The notes: generated from the sequence alone by a model not told the origin. A stretch of DNA of 14,479 nt from Dehalococcoidia bacterium (GCA_030745955.1 JASLNQ010000028.1:1-14479), one strand, 5' to 3'. Positions 1-8,265 are shown, counted from the stretch's first letter. Numbers and translations: made by a program.

Positions 1-2
1 AC

Positions 3-698
3 AACGGCGATAGCACCGTGAGAAAACTCACCCCCTCCGGCGAAGTGCTCATGACACTCGGCGAGGCCAACAACCCATCTGCACCGATGAGCGGGGAGCC
101 GTTCAGCGTGCCGACCCACGTGGCCATCGACCCCCGGACTGGCGAGTTCTACGTCGCCGACGGCTACTCGAACGCCAGCGTTCACAAGTTCACACCCGAT
201 GGCGAACTCATCACCTCGTGGGGAGAGTCGGGCACAGACGCGAAGCAGTTCAACATCGTCCACAACATCGCCACCGACCGCGCAGGCCGGGTCTACGTGG
301 CCGACCGCGAGAACCACCGCATCCAGGTGTTCAGCCCGGAGGGGGATTACCTGACCCAGTGGGTGAACATGTCGCGGACCGCCGCCATCTACATCGACAC
401 ACGCAGTGAAGAGGAACTCGTCTACATCGGCGAGTATTTCGCTGGCATCGGCACCAACCATGTTGGAACCAATCTCGGTCCCCGGGTGACGGTGATGAAC
501 ACCGATGGGGAAATCATCGCAAGGGTGGGCACCGAAAGCTACGGCTCGCAGTCCGGGCGATTCTTCTCACCCCACGGCATCGCAGTCGATTCCCACGGCG
601 ATATCTACGTGGCCGAGGTCTCACACAGCGACTACGGGAAGGGCTGGCACGCCCCCCGGGAACTTCGCTCCCTGCAAAAGCTCGTCAGGGTGAAGTAA
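3..698 (+). CDS. NHL-repeat beta-propeller protein, 5' end outside window
   Basis: The frame is open from base 3 with no stop, so the true start lies upstream; the GTG at 18 is internal (N-G-D-S-T precedes it). About 231 residues are visible. Repeated NHL/YWTD-like blades can be seen: THVAIDPRTGEFYVADGYSN, then HNIATDRAGRVYVADRENHR followed by IQVFSPEGDYLTQW, and near the C-terminus HGIAVDSHGDIYVAEV. The recurring aIDxxGxiYVAD then vxxFxPdGe pattern is typical of six-bladed propellers, including the bacterial relatives of peptidyl-alpha-hydroxyglycine alpha-amidating lyase. Such propellers bind ligands or proteins, and some are lyases; no catalytic claim is made here. The gene ends 53 bp from the convergent peptidase remnant. 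The fold is secure and the specific function is unknown. Confidence 0.85.
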   Translation, partial: NGDSTVRKLTPSGEVLMTLGEANNPSAPMSGEPFSVPTHVAIDPRTGEFYVADGYSNASVHKFTPDGELITSWGESGTDAKQFNIVHNIATDRAGRVYVADRENHRIQVFSPEGDYLTQWVNMSRTAAIYIDTRSEEELVYIGEYFAGIGTNHVGTNLGPRVTVMNTDGEIIARVGTESYGSQSGRFFSPHGIAVDSHGDIYVAEVSHSDYGKGWHAPRELRSLQKLVRVK

Positions 699-751
699 CC
701 CTCGTAAGCCCGTAGTCGCAGGAGTGACGGCAGCCAACTCGCCGGGGTGAG

Positions 752-1162
752 CTACCTTGGTGCCATGCTCTCCAGGTGCTGGATAGCCGCTTCGAGCTGG
801 GAATCGGTGCCCTTGAGGAGCGCGCTGCGGGCCAGTGCGACCTCGATGTCCGGCACGACACCGTGGCCTTCGAGAACCGTGCCAGTCGAAGTTCTGGTCT
901 GTGCGACGGGATACATGAAAGTCGCACCGTTCGACAACGGTGTTATCTCCCCGACCACCACAACCCCGGGACTCCGCTCTCCAATGATCACGGCCCTGCC
1001 GATCGCCTGGAAACCCCCTGAGAATTCCTCGGCGGACGAGACGCTACAAACATCGATCAACACGACCACTGGCCCGTCGAAAGCCTGCCTCGCTGGATCT
1101 AGGTATGTGTCCGTGGTCTCATCTCTGTTGGCCGTCAGCAATAATGGGACTGCGATGATCAT
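752..1162 (-). pseudogene. S41 family peptidase, C-terminal remnant (5' truncated)
   Basis: The 136-residue frame matches only the C-terminal part of the catalytic domain of S41 (tail-specific/tricorn-like) peptidases. PVVVLIDVCSVSSAEEF (residues 31-47) corresponds to the segment carrying the nucleophilic serine, GRAVIIGERSPG (55-66) follows, and TVLEGHGVVPDIEV (95-108) is the characteristic LEGxGVxPD tail. Whole family members are several hundred residues long with an N-terminal or PDZ region; nothing of that is present. In-frame codons above the ATG reach a TAG at 1169-1171 within three codons, and the neighbouring gene ends at 1226, so there is no room for the missing part. The Lys found after the FGxG turn in CtpA-type members is not seen, which is compatible with the other S41 branch or with decay. 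It is most likely a dead gene fragment; an expressed mini-protein is possible but unlikely. Confidence 0.7.
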
Positions 1163-1225
1163 ACGGGGCTACCCCGGATTGGGCCTGAACTAATCGCGAG
1201 ATCGAAAGGCATCTCCCCGCGCCAG

Positions 1226-2062
1226 CTATCCCAACTCGATCCGGGCGTTGTTCAGCGCGCTGTAGCAGAACTCTGCACAGGCCCGTGGGTCGAAATCGGG
1301 CTCGCGAGACTGCTGGACACTCACCTCGGCGAACACCGGCATCTCTTCCAGTCCATTCGCCCGGAGTGCGCCCAGGAACGCCGCGACATCGATGCCACCT
1401 GCACCCGGCAGACAAAACTCGATCCGGCCATCGATCTTCGCACCGTCCTTGATGTGGACCATCGAGGCGTACGGAGCGCACAGGTTCACACTGTGAACCA
1501 TTTCGCTGCCCTCGACCACGAAATGTGAAATGTCGAGATCGAGCTTCAGGTTTGGGAGACTCGTCTGCTCCATCATCCAAACGGCCTTCTCAGGAGTCTC
1601 GAAATCGGTGCCCGCATGGGCCTCTATCGCGATGCCCACGTCGTTCTCGGCCGCCATATCGGCCAGGTTCAGGAATGCGTCCCTGATCTGTTCCTTGCCC
1701 GACTCCCACGGTGGTGCAGAATGCCCTGGTGTCGTCGTCATCAAGACCTGGGAATCGTCGAAATGCAGGCGGTGCGCCATCTCGAACTTCTTTTTCGTCA
1801 ACTCAAGCATGTCCATGCGCTCAGCCTCCGGAGCGCACACATCTATGTTGCCAAACAGGATCGGTGACCCAAATCCAAGGTCCTCAATCAGGCTCCCCAG
1901 TTCGTGTTGCTCAGAAGCTGAGAGACACAGCGGCGATGTCGGCCAGTCTTCGCTAAGGCACACCTCCAGCGCCTCGAACCCGACACTTTTGACCAGTTGC
2001 ACGGCCTCTTTCGGGTTCACCATTTTCAACGCGTACGTCGAATAACCGAGGCTGAACGCCAT
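1226..2062 (-). CDS. Sugar phosphate isomerase/epimerase-like TIM barrel protein
   Basis: This 278-residue protein belongs to the xylose-isomerase-like TIM-barrel (AP endonuclease 2) superfamily, whose members isomerise or epimerise sugars and inositols or act as dehydratases, using a divalent metal. The opening GYSTYALK, the GFEALEV strand and the four expected metal ligands at strand ends are visible: Glu147 (IAIEAHAG), Asp177 (LKLDLDISH), His203 (MVHIKDG) and Glu246 (VFAEVS). I chose the ATG at 2062 because a strong ribosome site complementary to 2069-2077 (GGAGGGGAG) lies 6 nt upstream and the family normally begins just before this first strand; the frame could extend to 2119, adding 19 unconvincing residues. 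It is transcribed away from the MoxR operon, across a 419-bp gap. The substrate cannot be read from the sequence. Confidence 0.88.
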   Translation of the reverse strand: MAFSLGYSTYALKMVNPKEAVQLVKSVGFEALEVCLSEDWPTSPLCLSASEQHELGSLIEDLGFGSPILFGNIDVCAPEAERMDMLELTKKKFEMAHRLHFDDSQVLMTTTPGHSAPPWESGKEQIRDAFLNLADMAAENDVGIAIEAHAGTDFETPEKAVWMMEQTSLPNLKLDLDISHFVVEGSEMVHSVNLCAPYASMVHIKDGAKIDGRIEFCLPGAGGIDVAAFLGALRANGLEEMPVFAEVSVQQSREPDFDPRACAEFCYSALNNARIELG

Positions 2063-2481
2063 ATCCCGCTCCCCTCCAAAACAGTCGATTCGCCAGTTGA
2101 CCGGCGCGGATTCTAGCAACGTGGCTCGTGTTGCGATTCCCGCGACAACCCGCGTTCAATCGAGAAGTTGCGGGTTTACACACATTGGCCGCGCGTCAAA
2201 GCCGCTGGGCGGTATACGCATCGAATCAGGGGACTTACCCCTCTGCCAACTGGTGGGGTTCACCGGACGACAGTTTAATCGTGCAGGTTGATATTAGTAA
2301 TACTGCCCCGGTGGTGGGATGTTCACGTGATTGCCCTCTGCGCTCTGGCCGGGAGTTGCGTTTGGGCTGTTTCGTGTGAACCCCACCGCCGGGGTTTATA
2401 TTCCCGGGGGTTGTACGCGCACACACGAGCGCTCTGTATGGTCCAACCTGCCGGTACCGTAGCAGGGAAGGCCAGTAACCC
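2063..2481. promoter_or_regulatory. Palindrome-rich divergent intergenic region
   Basis: This 419-bp gap separates the TIM-barrel gene (-) from the moxR-like gene (+), so it should hold both promoters. No credible gene, tRNA or known riboswitch was recognised. Inverted repeats seen directly: AACCCGC/GCGGGTT (2147-2153 and 2170-2176); AGGGG-ACTTA-CCCCT (2228-2242); TATTA-G-TAATA (2292-2302); TCACGTGA (2323-2330); AACCCC/GGGGTT around ACCGCC (2379-2396). A three-copy motif is listed separately. The density of symmetric elements suggests protein binding or a structured leader. I could not place a convincing -35/-10 pair. Confidence 0.5.
2252..2387. repeat. Three copies of a GGTGGG..TTCAC motif
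   Basis: GGTGGGGTTCAC stands at 2252-2263 on the plus strand. Its exact reverse complement, GTGAACCCCACC, stands at 2376-2387. A plus-strand variant with two extra bases, GGTGGGATGTTCAC, stands at 2313-2326. The perfect 12-bp inverted pair is 112 bp apart in a gap of about 420 bp, which is unlikely by chance. The elements lie 95-230 bp upstream of the moxR-like start, so an activator or repressor binding array is the likeliest reading. A long-range RNA stem is possible if transcription begins upstream of 2252. Confidence 0.45.
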
Positions 2482-3471
2482 GTGGACAGTACCACACCGA
2501 GTAATCACGCAGTTCTCGATTTCACAGTCGGGGTGCCCGACAACCAGCACACCCGACAGTTCGCCGAAGACACCACCACGATCGCTCGCGAGGTGCAACG
2601 GGTAGTCGTCACCTCGCCGAAAACCATTCAACTGTCGATCCTGGGTCTGCTTGCCGAAGGCCACATTCTGCTCGAAGACGTCCCCGGTGTCGGCAAGACT
2701 CTGCTCGGAAAGACCCTGGCCGGCGCCATCGCCTGCGATTTCAAGAGAATCCAGTTCACACCCGACCTGCTCCCGACCGATATCACCGGCACGACGGTGT
2801 TCGATATGCAGGCCTCAACTTTCAAGTTCGTGCCCGGTCCGATCTTTTCTAACATCGTCCTGGCCGACGAAATCAATCGAACGGGCCCCCGCACACAGTC
2901 AGCTCTCCTCGAAGCCATGGCCGAGCACCAGGTTTCTATCGAGGGTGAAGTAAAGAAGCTGCCATCACCGTTCATGGTGATAGCGACGCAGAACCTCTCG
3001 GAGAGTCACGGAACATTCCCGCTCCCCGACAGCCAGAAAGACCGGTTCATGATCTCGATGGGCATGGGCCTTCCGGACACCGAGCAGGAAGTCGAAATCC
3101 TATCCCGGTCGCAGCACGGAATGCCCGAAGCCGAGCCTGTGATAAGTGCCGAAAGGGTTGTTGAGATGCGAGAAACGGTGAAACGGATCGAGGTTGATTC
3201 CAAAATCCGTCAGTTCATCGTCAAGCTCGCCGGTCACACACGCTCCAACCCCGCCGTACGGCACGGCCTTAGCCCGCGCGGGGGTGCAGCCCTGCAGCGC
3301 GCAGCACAGGCGTGGGCTGCGATTAACAGTCGCTCATACGTCGAACCGCAGGACGTATCCGAGATCGCCAAATACGTGATTTCGCACCGGCTCATGATGC
3401 AGCCCGCGGCAGGGGTGACCGCAGAAGAAGCCGTGCTGACCGCAATCGACGAAACACAGGTGCCTGCGTAG
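2482..3471 (+). CDS. MoxR family AAA+ ATPase
   Basis: This 329-residue cytoplasmic AAA+ ATPase is of the MoxR type, a family thought to act as chaperones that mature or activate partner proteins, often ones with VWA-like domains. Visible motifs: Walker A EDVPGVGKT (65-73), Walker B IVLADEIN (125-132), sensor 1 ATQN (168-171), the GTFPLPDSQKDRF block ending in the arginine-finger region (177-189), and sensor 2 SPRG (264-267). The family usually reads NPxExEGTFPLPEAQ at this block; here it is NLSESHGTFPLPDSQ, a mild departure. The start is GTG, supported by GGGAAGG at 2465-2471, 10 nt upstream. It is the first gene of a moxR - DUF58 - transglutaminase-fold operon, an arrangement found widely in bacteria, so its client is probably the DUF58 or membrane protein next door. 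Confidence 0.95.
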   Translation: MDSTTPSNHAVLDFTVGVPDNQHTRQFAEDTTTIAREVQRVVVTSPKTIQLSILGLLAEGHILLEDVPGVGKTLLGKTLAGAIACDFKRIQFTPDLLPTDITGTTVFDMQASTFKFVPGPIFSNIVLADEINRTGPRTQSALLEAMAEHQVSIEGEVKKLPSPFMVIATQNLSESHGTFPLPDSQKDRFMISMGMGLPDTEQEVEILSRSQHGMPEAEPVISAERVVEMRETVKRIEVDSKIRQFIVKLAGHTRSNPAVRHGLSPRGGAALQRAAQAWAAINSRSYVEPQDVSEIAKYVISHRLMMQPAAGVTAEEAVLTAIDETQVPA

Positions 3472-3547
3472 GCATGCATACGTTCCAGGCGCAATCCGGC
3501 ACGCACCGAAGGCAACCGTTGCCCGGGCCAGCGGGAGATAACGTTTC

Positions 3548-4819
3548 TTGATTACACGGAGAGGCATCGGATTTGTGCTGGCCGCAGTTGCTGCCTTCTT
3601 CATCGCCAGCGCCACCCGGGTGGGCTGGGTACACCTCGCCGATGCGATCCTCTGGGGGGTTGTGATCCTCTCAGCAGCCACGCCATGGCTGTCGGTCTAC
3701 GGCCTTTCGGTGAAACGTGGCCGGAATTTCGTCTCACAAGACAACCTGGCAGGGCCGGTTGAAGGCCAGTCCCTCGACATCGACATCCGCCTTACCAACC
3801 GGTGGTGGATCCCCAGGTTCCTGCTGAATGTCGAATACTCAATTGATTCACCCCGTGGCGACTCCGACGAATCGATCGTCATGGTCGGGATCGGACCCAG
3901 GGCCAGGTCATCGGGATCATCCAATCCCACTGTGACAACCCGCGGCCTGCACAGGTTGTCAGCCGTCTCAGTCGAATCGATGGGCCTTTTCGGCCTTTTC
4001 CGCCGCAGACGAGGGTTTACGGCCCCGGACAATTTTCTGGTATATCCGAGCTGGGAGCGGATCGCACAGGTCGGGCTGCTCGAATCTTCCCTGGGTGTTT
4101 CCGAGGGTGTCTCAAAGTCGCGGGCAGGCAGCGAAATATCTGGAACGCGCCGCTACGTGGCAGGCGATGCCTACCGCAGTATTCACTGGCGTAACTCCGC
4201 CAGGACCGGACGACTTGCGGTAAAGGAGTTCGATTCATGGTCCGAGCGCTCTGTCGCCATCGTCATCGACGCCGACGACCTTCCCGTGCAGGACATCGGC
4301 GACCGGCCTTCCGACTATGCCGTAAGAATGGCTGCTACTGCGGCCGCCCCGATAATCGAATCGGGCGGTACGGTGCACGTTGCTACGCCTCAGAGCGGGC
4401 AGGTCCGCACCTCGTGGCACGAAGCGATGACCGACCTGGCGCAGATTGAAGATCAACAGCCGGGGACCTCGTCGAACTGGGTCGACACGATAAATGCGGG
4501 CGAGCGGGTGCTGGCATTCGCCCATTCCGGTAACTCCAATCTGCTTTCGGCCTTATCTGCCATGGCCCGCTCGGGCTCCGACGTAGCGGCGGTCATATTT
4601 GAAGGTTTCACGCCCGGCGACAGCGCGCTGCCCACCCTCGCCGCGCTCGCTTCAGTCGGTGTGAACGCCATCCCCTGTCAACGGGGAGCGCTATCCGATG
4701 CCATGAAACTGATGGAGCAGGGCGTAGCCGCAGGCGAATACCAGGCAGTGGAAACGGTCATCGCACCGGTCGCAGCAGCCGAAGCCGTTGCCCCGGCGAT
4801 GGCGGAGCAGGTCGCATGA
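3548..4819 (+). CDS. DUF58 domain membrane-anchored protein
   Basis: The 423-residue protein has two N-terminal hydrophobic segments (about 8-22 and 28-46) followed by a long soluble part. The DUF58 signature lies at residues 199-228: GTRRYVAGDAYRSIHWRNSA continuing into RTGRLAVKEF, matching the family's R-Y-x-x-G-D-x-x-R-x-I-H-W core. After it, SVAIVIDADD (235-244) resembles the first strand of a VWA-like fold. DUF58 proteins accompany MoxR ATPases and are thought to be their partners, but their biochemical role is unsettled. The start is a TTG, chosen because GGGAGA at 3533-3538 stands 9 nt upstream and the first transmembrane segment follows at once. The stop overlaps the next gene's ATG by four bases (ATGA), implying translational coupling. 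The last 40 or so residues are Ala/Val-rich and probably disordered. Confidence 0.92.
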   Translation: MITRRGIGFVLAAVAAFFIASATRVGWVHLADAILWGVVILSAATPWLSVYGLSVKRGRNFVSQDNLAGPVEGQSLDIDIRLTNRWWIPRFLLNVEYSIDSPRGDSDESIVMVGIGPRARSSGSSNPTVTTRGLHRLSAVSVESMGLFGLFRRRRGFTAPDNFLVYPSWERIAQVGLLESSLGVSEGVSKSRAGSEISGTRRYVAGDAYRSIHWRNSARTGRLAVKEFDSWSERSVAIVIDADDLPVQDIGDRPSDYAVRMAATAAAPIIESGGTVHVATPQSGQVRTSWHEAMTDLAQIEDQQPGTSSNWVDTINAGERVLAFAHSGNSNLLSALSAMARSGSDVAAVIFEGFTPGDSALPTLAALASVGVNAIPCQRGALSDAMKLMEQGVAAGEYQAVETVIAPVAAAEAVAPAMAEQVA

Positions 4820-7089
4820 CCACTGCCCAGCCTCCATCAGGAACAACAGAGTCCGTCGCCCTCCAGCGATACGAATCGACGCTGGGCCAGCTTTACCGGA
4901 AGGTGTTCAACGACCGGCCTGAACTCTCCGTGCGCGTCCGCGTCCTCATAGCCGTCGCGACGGCCTGGGCATCGTTTTCGATGTTCGCCATCGGAGTCTC
5001 CACGGTTGTCCCACTCTTTACGGTCCCGGCGACCATAATCGGCCACTGGGTGGCGCTGAAGGCCACCCGCAAGCGGATGCCGTGGATCTCCATGATGATC
5101 GCAGGAACGATCATCACCGTCGGCGTAATGATGCGGTTCGACCTTGTCGAGGCCCTGCAGGGGAACCGGATCCCCGTCGCCAACTTCCTGCTCATAGCCG
5201 GCGCTGCCTCAGTATTCGACGCTCGCACCAGGGCTGGCCTCTACACCCAGCTCGTTTTCAGTGGCCTCGTCATGTTCTTCGCCGCTGAAAAGGCGTTTGG
5301 CACCGAGTTCGCCGGCTTGCTAGGCGGTTACATGGCGATTGTGGTGATATTCCTCGCCACCGCCCAGTACGTCGACCTGACCGCCGGTGCGTCCGTGAAA
5401 GGCATCGGAAGCCGGCTCGGCACCACTGTTTACTGGCTTGGGGCAGCGTTTGCCGTTGCGCTCGCGTCCTTTGCATCGTTCATGCTCCTGCCCTGGGACA
5501 CCTCGCAGACCCCGCAGGCGGCCCGCATGGCGTTCCTGCCCGTGACAGGCGAGGATTCACCACTGCCAAAGATGGACCTCGAAACGGCCCAGGAGCTCAT
5601 CGATAAACAGGCGGACCAGGGTGCCGGGCAACCTCAGATCGATCCCGACCTGTTCGCCGAGAACGGCCCCCTGGACGGTCCGACTACGGCAAGCGACCTG
5701 TTCGGGGAAGCGTCCGACGTGCCAGCCGATATCTATGGTGTGCCCCTGGTCGGTGAACTGGGCGGGGGAGAAAGGGTCGCATTCGTCCGCAGCCCCGTGG
5801 CGAGCTACTGGCGGGGCAGGGTGTACGACACGTTCGATCCCGAGGCCAACAACGGGCAGGGGCTCTGGTACTCGACTATTGCAGACGACCGCCAGTTCCG
5901 ATCACTGTTCTCGCGCCAGGACAATCACAACGAAAGGGACCGCTACCTGCAGACCTACTTCCTACAGGACGATCTCGGGAATAATCTGCTGACCGGCTAC
6001 GAGCCGATCGCCATTGCAGTCCCACGAGACAACCGGGGCCGAATGGACCTCTCCGCAGGGACGACGTACCTGGTCGTGTCGAAACAGCCCGAGACCGACC
6101 CCGACATCCTCAGGCGGGACCGCGGGGAGTGGGTCAAAAAGGAATACGGCGCGATTCCACCGACGTTTGATGAACTCCATCGCCTGGCATCCGCCCTCAC
6201 CGCGGGCGCCGAGAACGACTTCGACAAGGCGTCGGCCATAACTTCCTATCTCCAGAATCTCGAGTACGACTCCGAGGCCGAATCGGCGCTGACGCCATCG
6301 ACCGACCTGAAACGGTTCATCATCGGCCAGTTGCCGGGCTCGGCGATCGATTTCGCTACAGCCCTCACCATGATGGCCCGCTCGGCAGGTCTTCAGTCCC
6401 GTGTTGCCACCGGGTACCTACCGGGTAAGTACAACGCCTACTCAGGTGCAAGCAAAATCACTGCGGACGACGCACACGCATGGTCGGAAATCTACTTCCG
6501 CGGCGCAGGGTGGATCCCGTTCGACGCCTCGACTCGGCCCGATCTGCCCACACCGTCCGATATCGAAGAGCCACCGCCGTCGGGTTTGAGTGGATTGCTC
6601 GACCGCCGTCTTGGCGACGGTCTTGCGGCAGCCGCCAGTCGTACTCCCGGTGCGGTGCTCAAAGGCTTCGAGTTTGCAGTCAAACACGGCGTGAACTGGG
6701 GCTTATTCGTACTGGCCGGACTCGGGTTTGCCGGCATGGTGGCCTGGTACCTGCTCTTTTACCGGAAGTCAGGAAAGGGCAAGCTGGCGCGGTTTGACTA
6801 CGCAACAGTGACTGGCAACGACCGAAAAGCGGTGATCGCAGCCTTCGTTTCAGCCGAGAAACGCCTGGCCAAGGACGGCTTCAGGCGGCGCCTGGAGAAC
6901 GAATCGTACCGTGGGTACGCACTGGCAGTTCAGTTCTCCGGACGGCCGGACGCCGCGCAAAACGCCGAAGTGCTCAACTGGCTCGCTGACGCCGCTTCAC
7001 GGGCCGCGTTCTCATCGGCCGAAATGGGTGCCAGCGAAGCAGACGAAGCCGCAGGCCGTGCACGCGACCTGCGCGACCAGCTCAGCTAA
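4816..7089 (+). CDS. TgpA-like membrane protein with a transglutaminase fold lacking the catalytic Cys
   Basis: This 757-residue protein has the TgpA/DUF3488 layout: about seven N-terminal membrane segments (roughly 42-62, 63-82, 90-108, 121-135, 143-160, 165-183, 203-226), a large exported middle region with a transglutaminase-like domain (about 455-575), one more membrane segment (628-649) and a cytoplasmic DUF4129-like tail (about 660-757). The domain is recognisable by DFATALTMMARSAGLQSRVA (512-531), GYLPG, DDAHAWSEIY (551-560) and GAGWIPFD (563-570). His554 and Asp570 are present. The nucleophile position in the usual GxCxxFA box reads GSAIDFA, so Cys is Ala510 (GCG at 6343-6345). No cysteine occurs anywhere in the protein. 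It is therefore probably a non-catalytic, ligand-binding or scaffolding member, working with the upstream MoxR and DUF58 proteins at the membrane. It is coupled to DUF58 by a 4-bp overlap. Confidence 0.9.
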   Translation: MTTAQPPSGTTESVALQRYESTLGQLYRKVFNDRPELSVRVRVLIAVATAWASFSMFAIGVSTVVPLFTVPATIIGHWVALKATRKRMPWISMMIAGTIITVGVMMRFDLVEALQGNRIPVANFLLIAGAASVFDARTRAGLYTQLVFSGLVMFFAAEKAFGTEFAGLLGGYMAIVVIFLATAQYVDLTAGASVKGIGSRLGTTVYWLGAAFAVALASFASFMLLPWDTSQTPQAARMAFLPVTGEDSPLPKMDLETAQELIDKQADQGAGQPQIDPDLFAENGPLDGPTTASDLFGEASDVPADIYGVPLVGELGGGERVAFVRSPVASYWRGRVYDTFDPEANNGQGLWYSTIADDRQFRSLFSRQDNHNERDRYLQTYFLQDDLGNNLLTGYEPIAIAVPRDNRGRMDLSAGTTYLVVSKQPETDPDILRRDRGEWVKKEYGAIPPTFDELHRLASALTAGAENDFDKASAITSYLQNLEYDSEAESALTPSTDLKRFIIGQLPGSAIDFATALTMMARSAGLQSRVATGYLPGKYNAYSGASKITADDAHAWSEIYFRGAGWIPFDASTRPDLPTPSDIEEPPPSGLSGLLDRRLGDGLAAAASRTPGAVLKGFEFAVKHGVNWGLFVLAGLGFAGMVAWYLLFYRKSGKGKLARFDYATVTGNDRKAVIAAFVSAEKRLAKDGFRRRLENESYRGYALAVQFSGRPDAAQNAEVLNWLADAASRAAFSSAEMGASEADEAAGRARDLRDQLS

Positions 7090-7125
7090 CCCGGAGCTCG
7101 CCAGCCCCACACAAATCCACTGTCA

Positions 7126-7144
7126 TCCCGGACTCGATCCGGGA
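7126..7144. repeat. Palindromic repeat copy 1, between convergent genes
   Basis: TCCCGGA-CTCGA-TCCGGGA is a perfect 7-bp inverted repeat around a 5-nt loop. The surrounding block 7122-7146 matches 9011-9035 at 23 of 25 positions. It lies between the ends of the TgpA-like gene (+) and the dehydrogenase gene (-). It has no T-run directly after it, so it is better read as an interspersed REP-like element than as a classic rho-independent terminator, although a hairpin here could still protect or end both transcripts. Confidence 0.6.
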
Positions 7145-7278
7145 CCAGCAGTCACCGCGCGGAGACCGAACGACTCGGCCAATCCAGCCCCTGCCATCGC
7201 CAATCGCCTGTCCGCGATGTAAAAAAAGGCACGGCACATCGAAGCGAAGCGAATCCAACCTGCGAAACCAACCCGCGG

Positions 7279-8265
7279 CTAGATCCCCGCCCGCGATTTA
7301 CCCAGCACGTCGGGGTTGATCAGGTTCTCCGGCATCTCGCCGTTCAGCACCCGGACCACCTCCTGCGCAGTCCGCCGTTCCAGTTCCAGCGTCGAGGCCT
7401 GCGAGAAAAATGCCGTGTGGGGCGTGATTATCACGTTCTCCTGCCCGAGCAGGCGATTCGCGGGATCCGGTGGAGCCGGCTCAACCACATCAAGCCCGGC
7501 ACCCGCCGTGTGGCCCGACGCAAGCGACGCGGCCAGGGCATCCTCGTCAATCAACCCGCCCCGTGCGCAATTGATGATAATCGAGCCGGGCTTCATCTTC
7601 GCAAGCTCGGCGGTACCGATCATGTTCTGTGTTTCGGGGATCAGGGGCACGTGGAGCGAAACGAAGTCCGACCGCGCCAGCACCGCGTCCAGCGAAACTG
7701 CGCTGGCCCCGTCTACCACCGAATCGGGCTGGATCAGCGGATCGTAGGCGAGAATATCCATCCCGAACCCTGAAGCCTTGGCCGCGAGGGCACGCCCGAT
7801 CCGGCCAAACCCGATTATCCCGAGCGTTGCCCCCCGGGTCCGGTGCATCGGCTGGTTCAGCACGACATCACTCCAGCCACCTGCGACCACGGTGCGATTG
7901 TGAGGGACCAGTCGCCGGTTCAGGGCGAGGATCATACCCAGGGCGTGGTCGGTGACCTCGTCCATGCAGTAGTCAGGCACGTTCGTCACCACGATACCGA
8001 GGTCGGTGGCCTTCGAGATATCGACGTTATCGACTCCGATCCCGTACCGTGCAGCGATCTTGCACCCGGTCGAGCCTTCGAGCACCTTCCCGGTGACCTG
8101 TGCGAAGCAGAACATAATCGCGTCGACGTCGACAGCCAGCGCGGAGAGGGTAGCCTCGGAGCCGTCCGGTGCAACGACCAGCTCGACGCCAGCCGCCTCA
8201 AGCACCTCCCTTTCCGGATCGGTTGAGGGCCACACATAGTCGGTGATCAGCACTTTGGTAGTCAT
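7279..8265 (-). CDS. D-isomer-specific 2-hydroxyacid dehydrogenase (CtBP/phosphoglycerate dehydrogenase-like)
   Basis: The 328-residue enzyme is of the D-2-hydroxyacid dehydrogenase family, which interconverts 2-hydroxy and 2-keto acids with NAD(P)H. The nucleotide fold shows LGIIGFGRIGRAL (148-160) with the GxGxxG turn, and Asp175 (LAYDP) at the usual NAD-preferring position. The catalytic Arg235 (NCARGG), Glu262 (DVVEP) and His283 (TPHTAFF) are all present. The substrate-side segment YGIGVDNVDI (74-83) and NVPDYCMDEVTDHAL (95-109) is typical of bacterial proteins related to eukaryotic C-terminal-binding protein rather than to SerA, and there is no ACT domain. The substrate is unknown. The ribosome site is weak: GGAAGG on the minus strand, about 14 nt from the ATG. 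It is divergent from the DUF6886 gene across 90 bp. Confidence 0.92.
   Translation of the reverse strand: MTTKVLITDYVWPSTDPEREVLEAAGVELVVAPDGSEATLSALAVDVDAIMFCFAQVTGKVLEGSTGCKIAARYGIGVDNVDISKATDLGIVVTNVPDYCMDEVTDHALGMILALNRRLVPHNRTVVAGGWSDVVLNQPMHRTRGATLGIIGFGRIGRALAAKASGFGMDILAYDPLIQPDSVVDGASAVSLDAVLARSDFVSLHVPLIPETQNMIGTAELAKMKPGSIIINCARGGLIDEDALAASLASGHTAGAGLDVVEPAPPDPANRLLGQENVIITPHTAFFSQASTLELERRTAQEVVRVLNGEMPENLINPDVLGKSRAGI

Noticed and set aside
688..701. GGGT/ACCC inverted repeat around the NHL gene stop as terminator
   Set aside because: The stem is only 4 bp and no T-run follows.
747..1193. 148-codon plus-strand frame over the S41 remnant
   Set aside because: The minus-strand translation has clear S41 motifs; the plus-strand product has none.
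2063..2119. Longer N-terminus for the TIM-barrel gene from 2119
   Set aside because: The extra 19 residues do not resemble the family start, and the strong GGAGGGGAG site sits right before the ATG at 2062.
2411..2442. TTGTAC ... TATGGT as a promoter for the MoxR operon
   Set aside because: The spacing of about 20 nt and the weak hexamers are no better than chance in this region.
7221..7227. Seven-A run (T-run on the minus strand) as terminator of the dehydrogenase gene
   Set aside because: The bases before it on the minus strand do not form a stable stem, so the canonical hairpin is missing.
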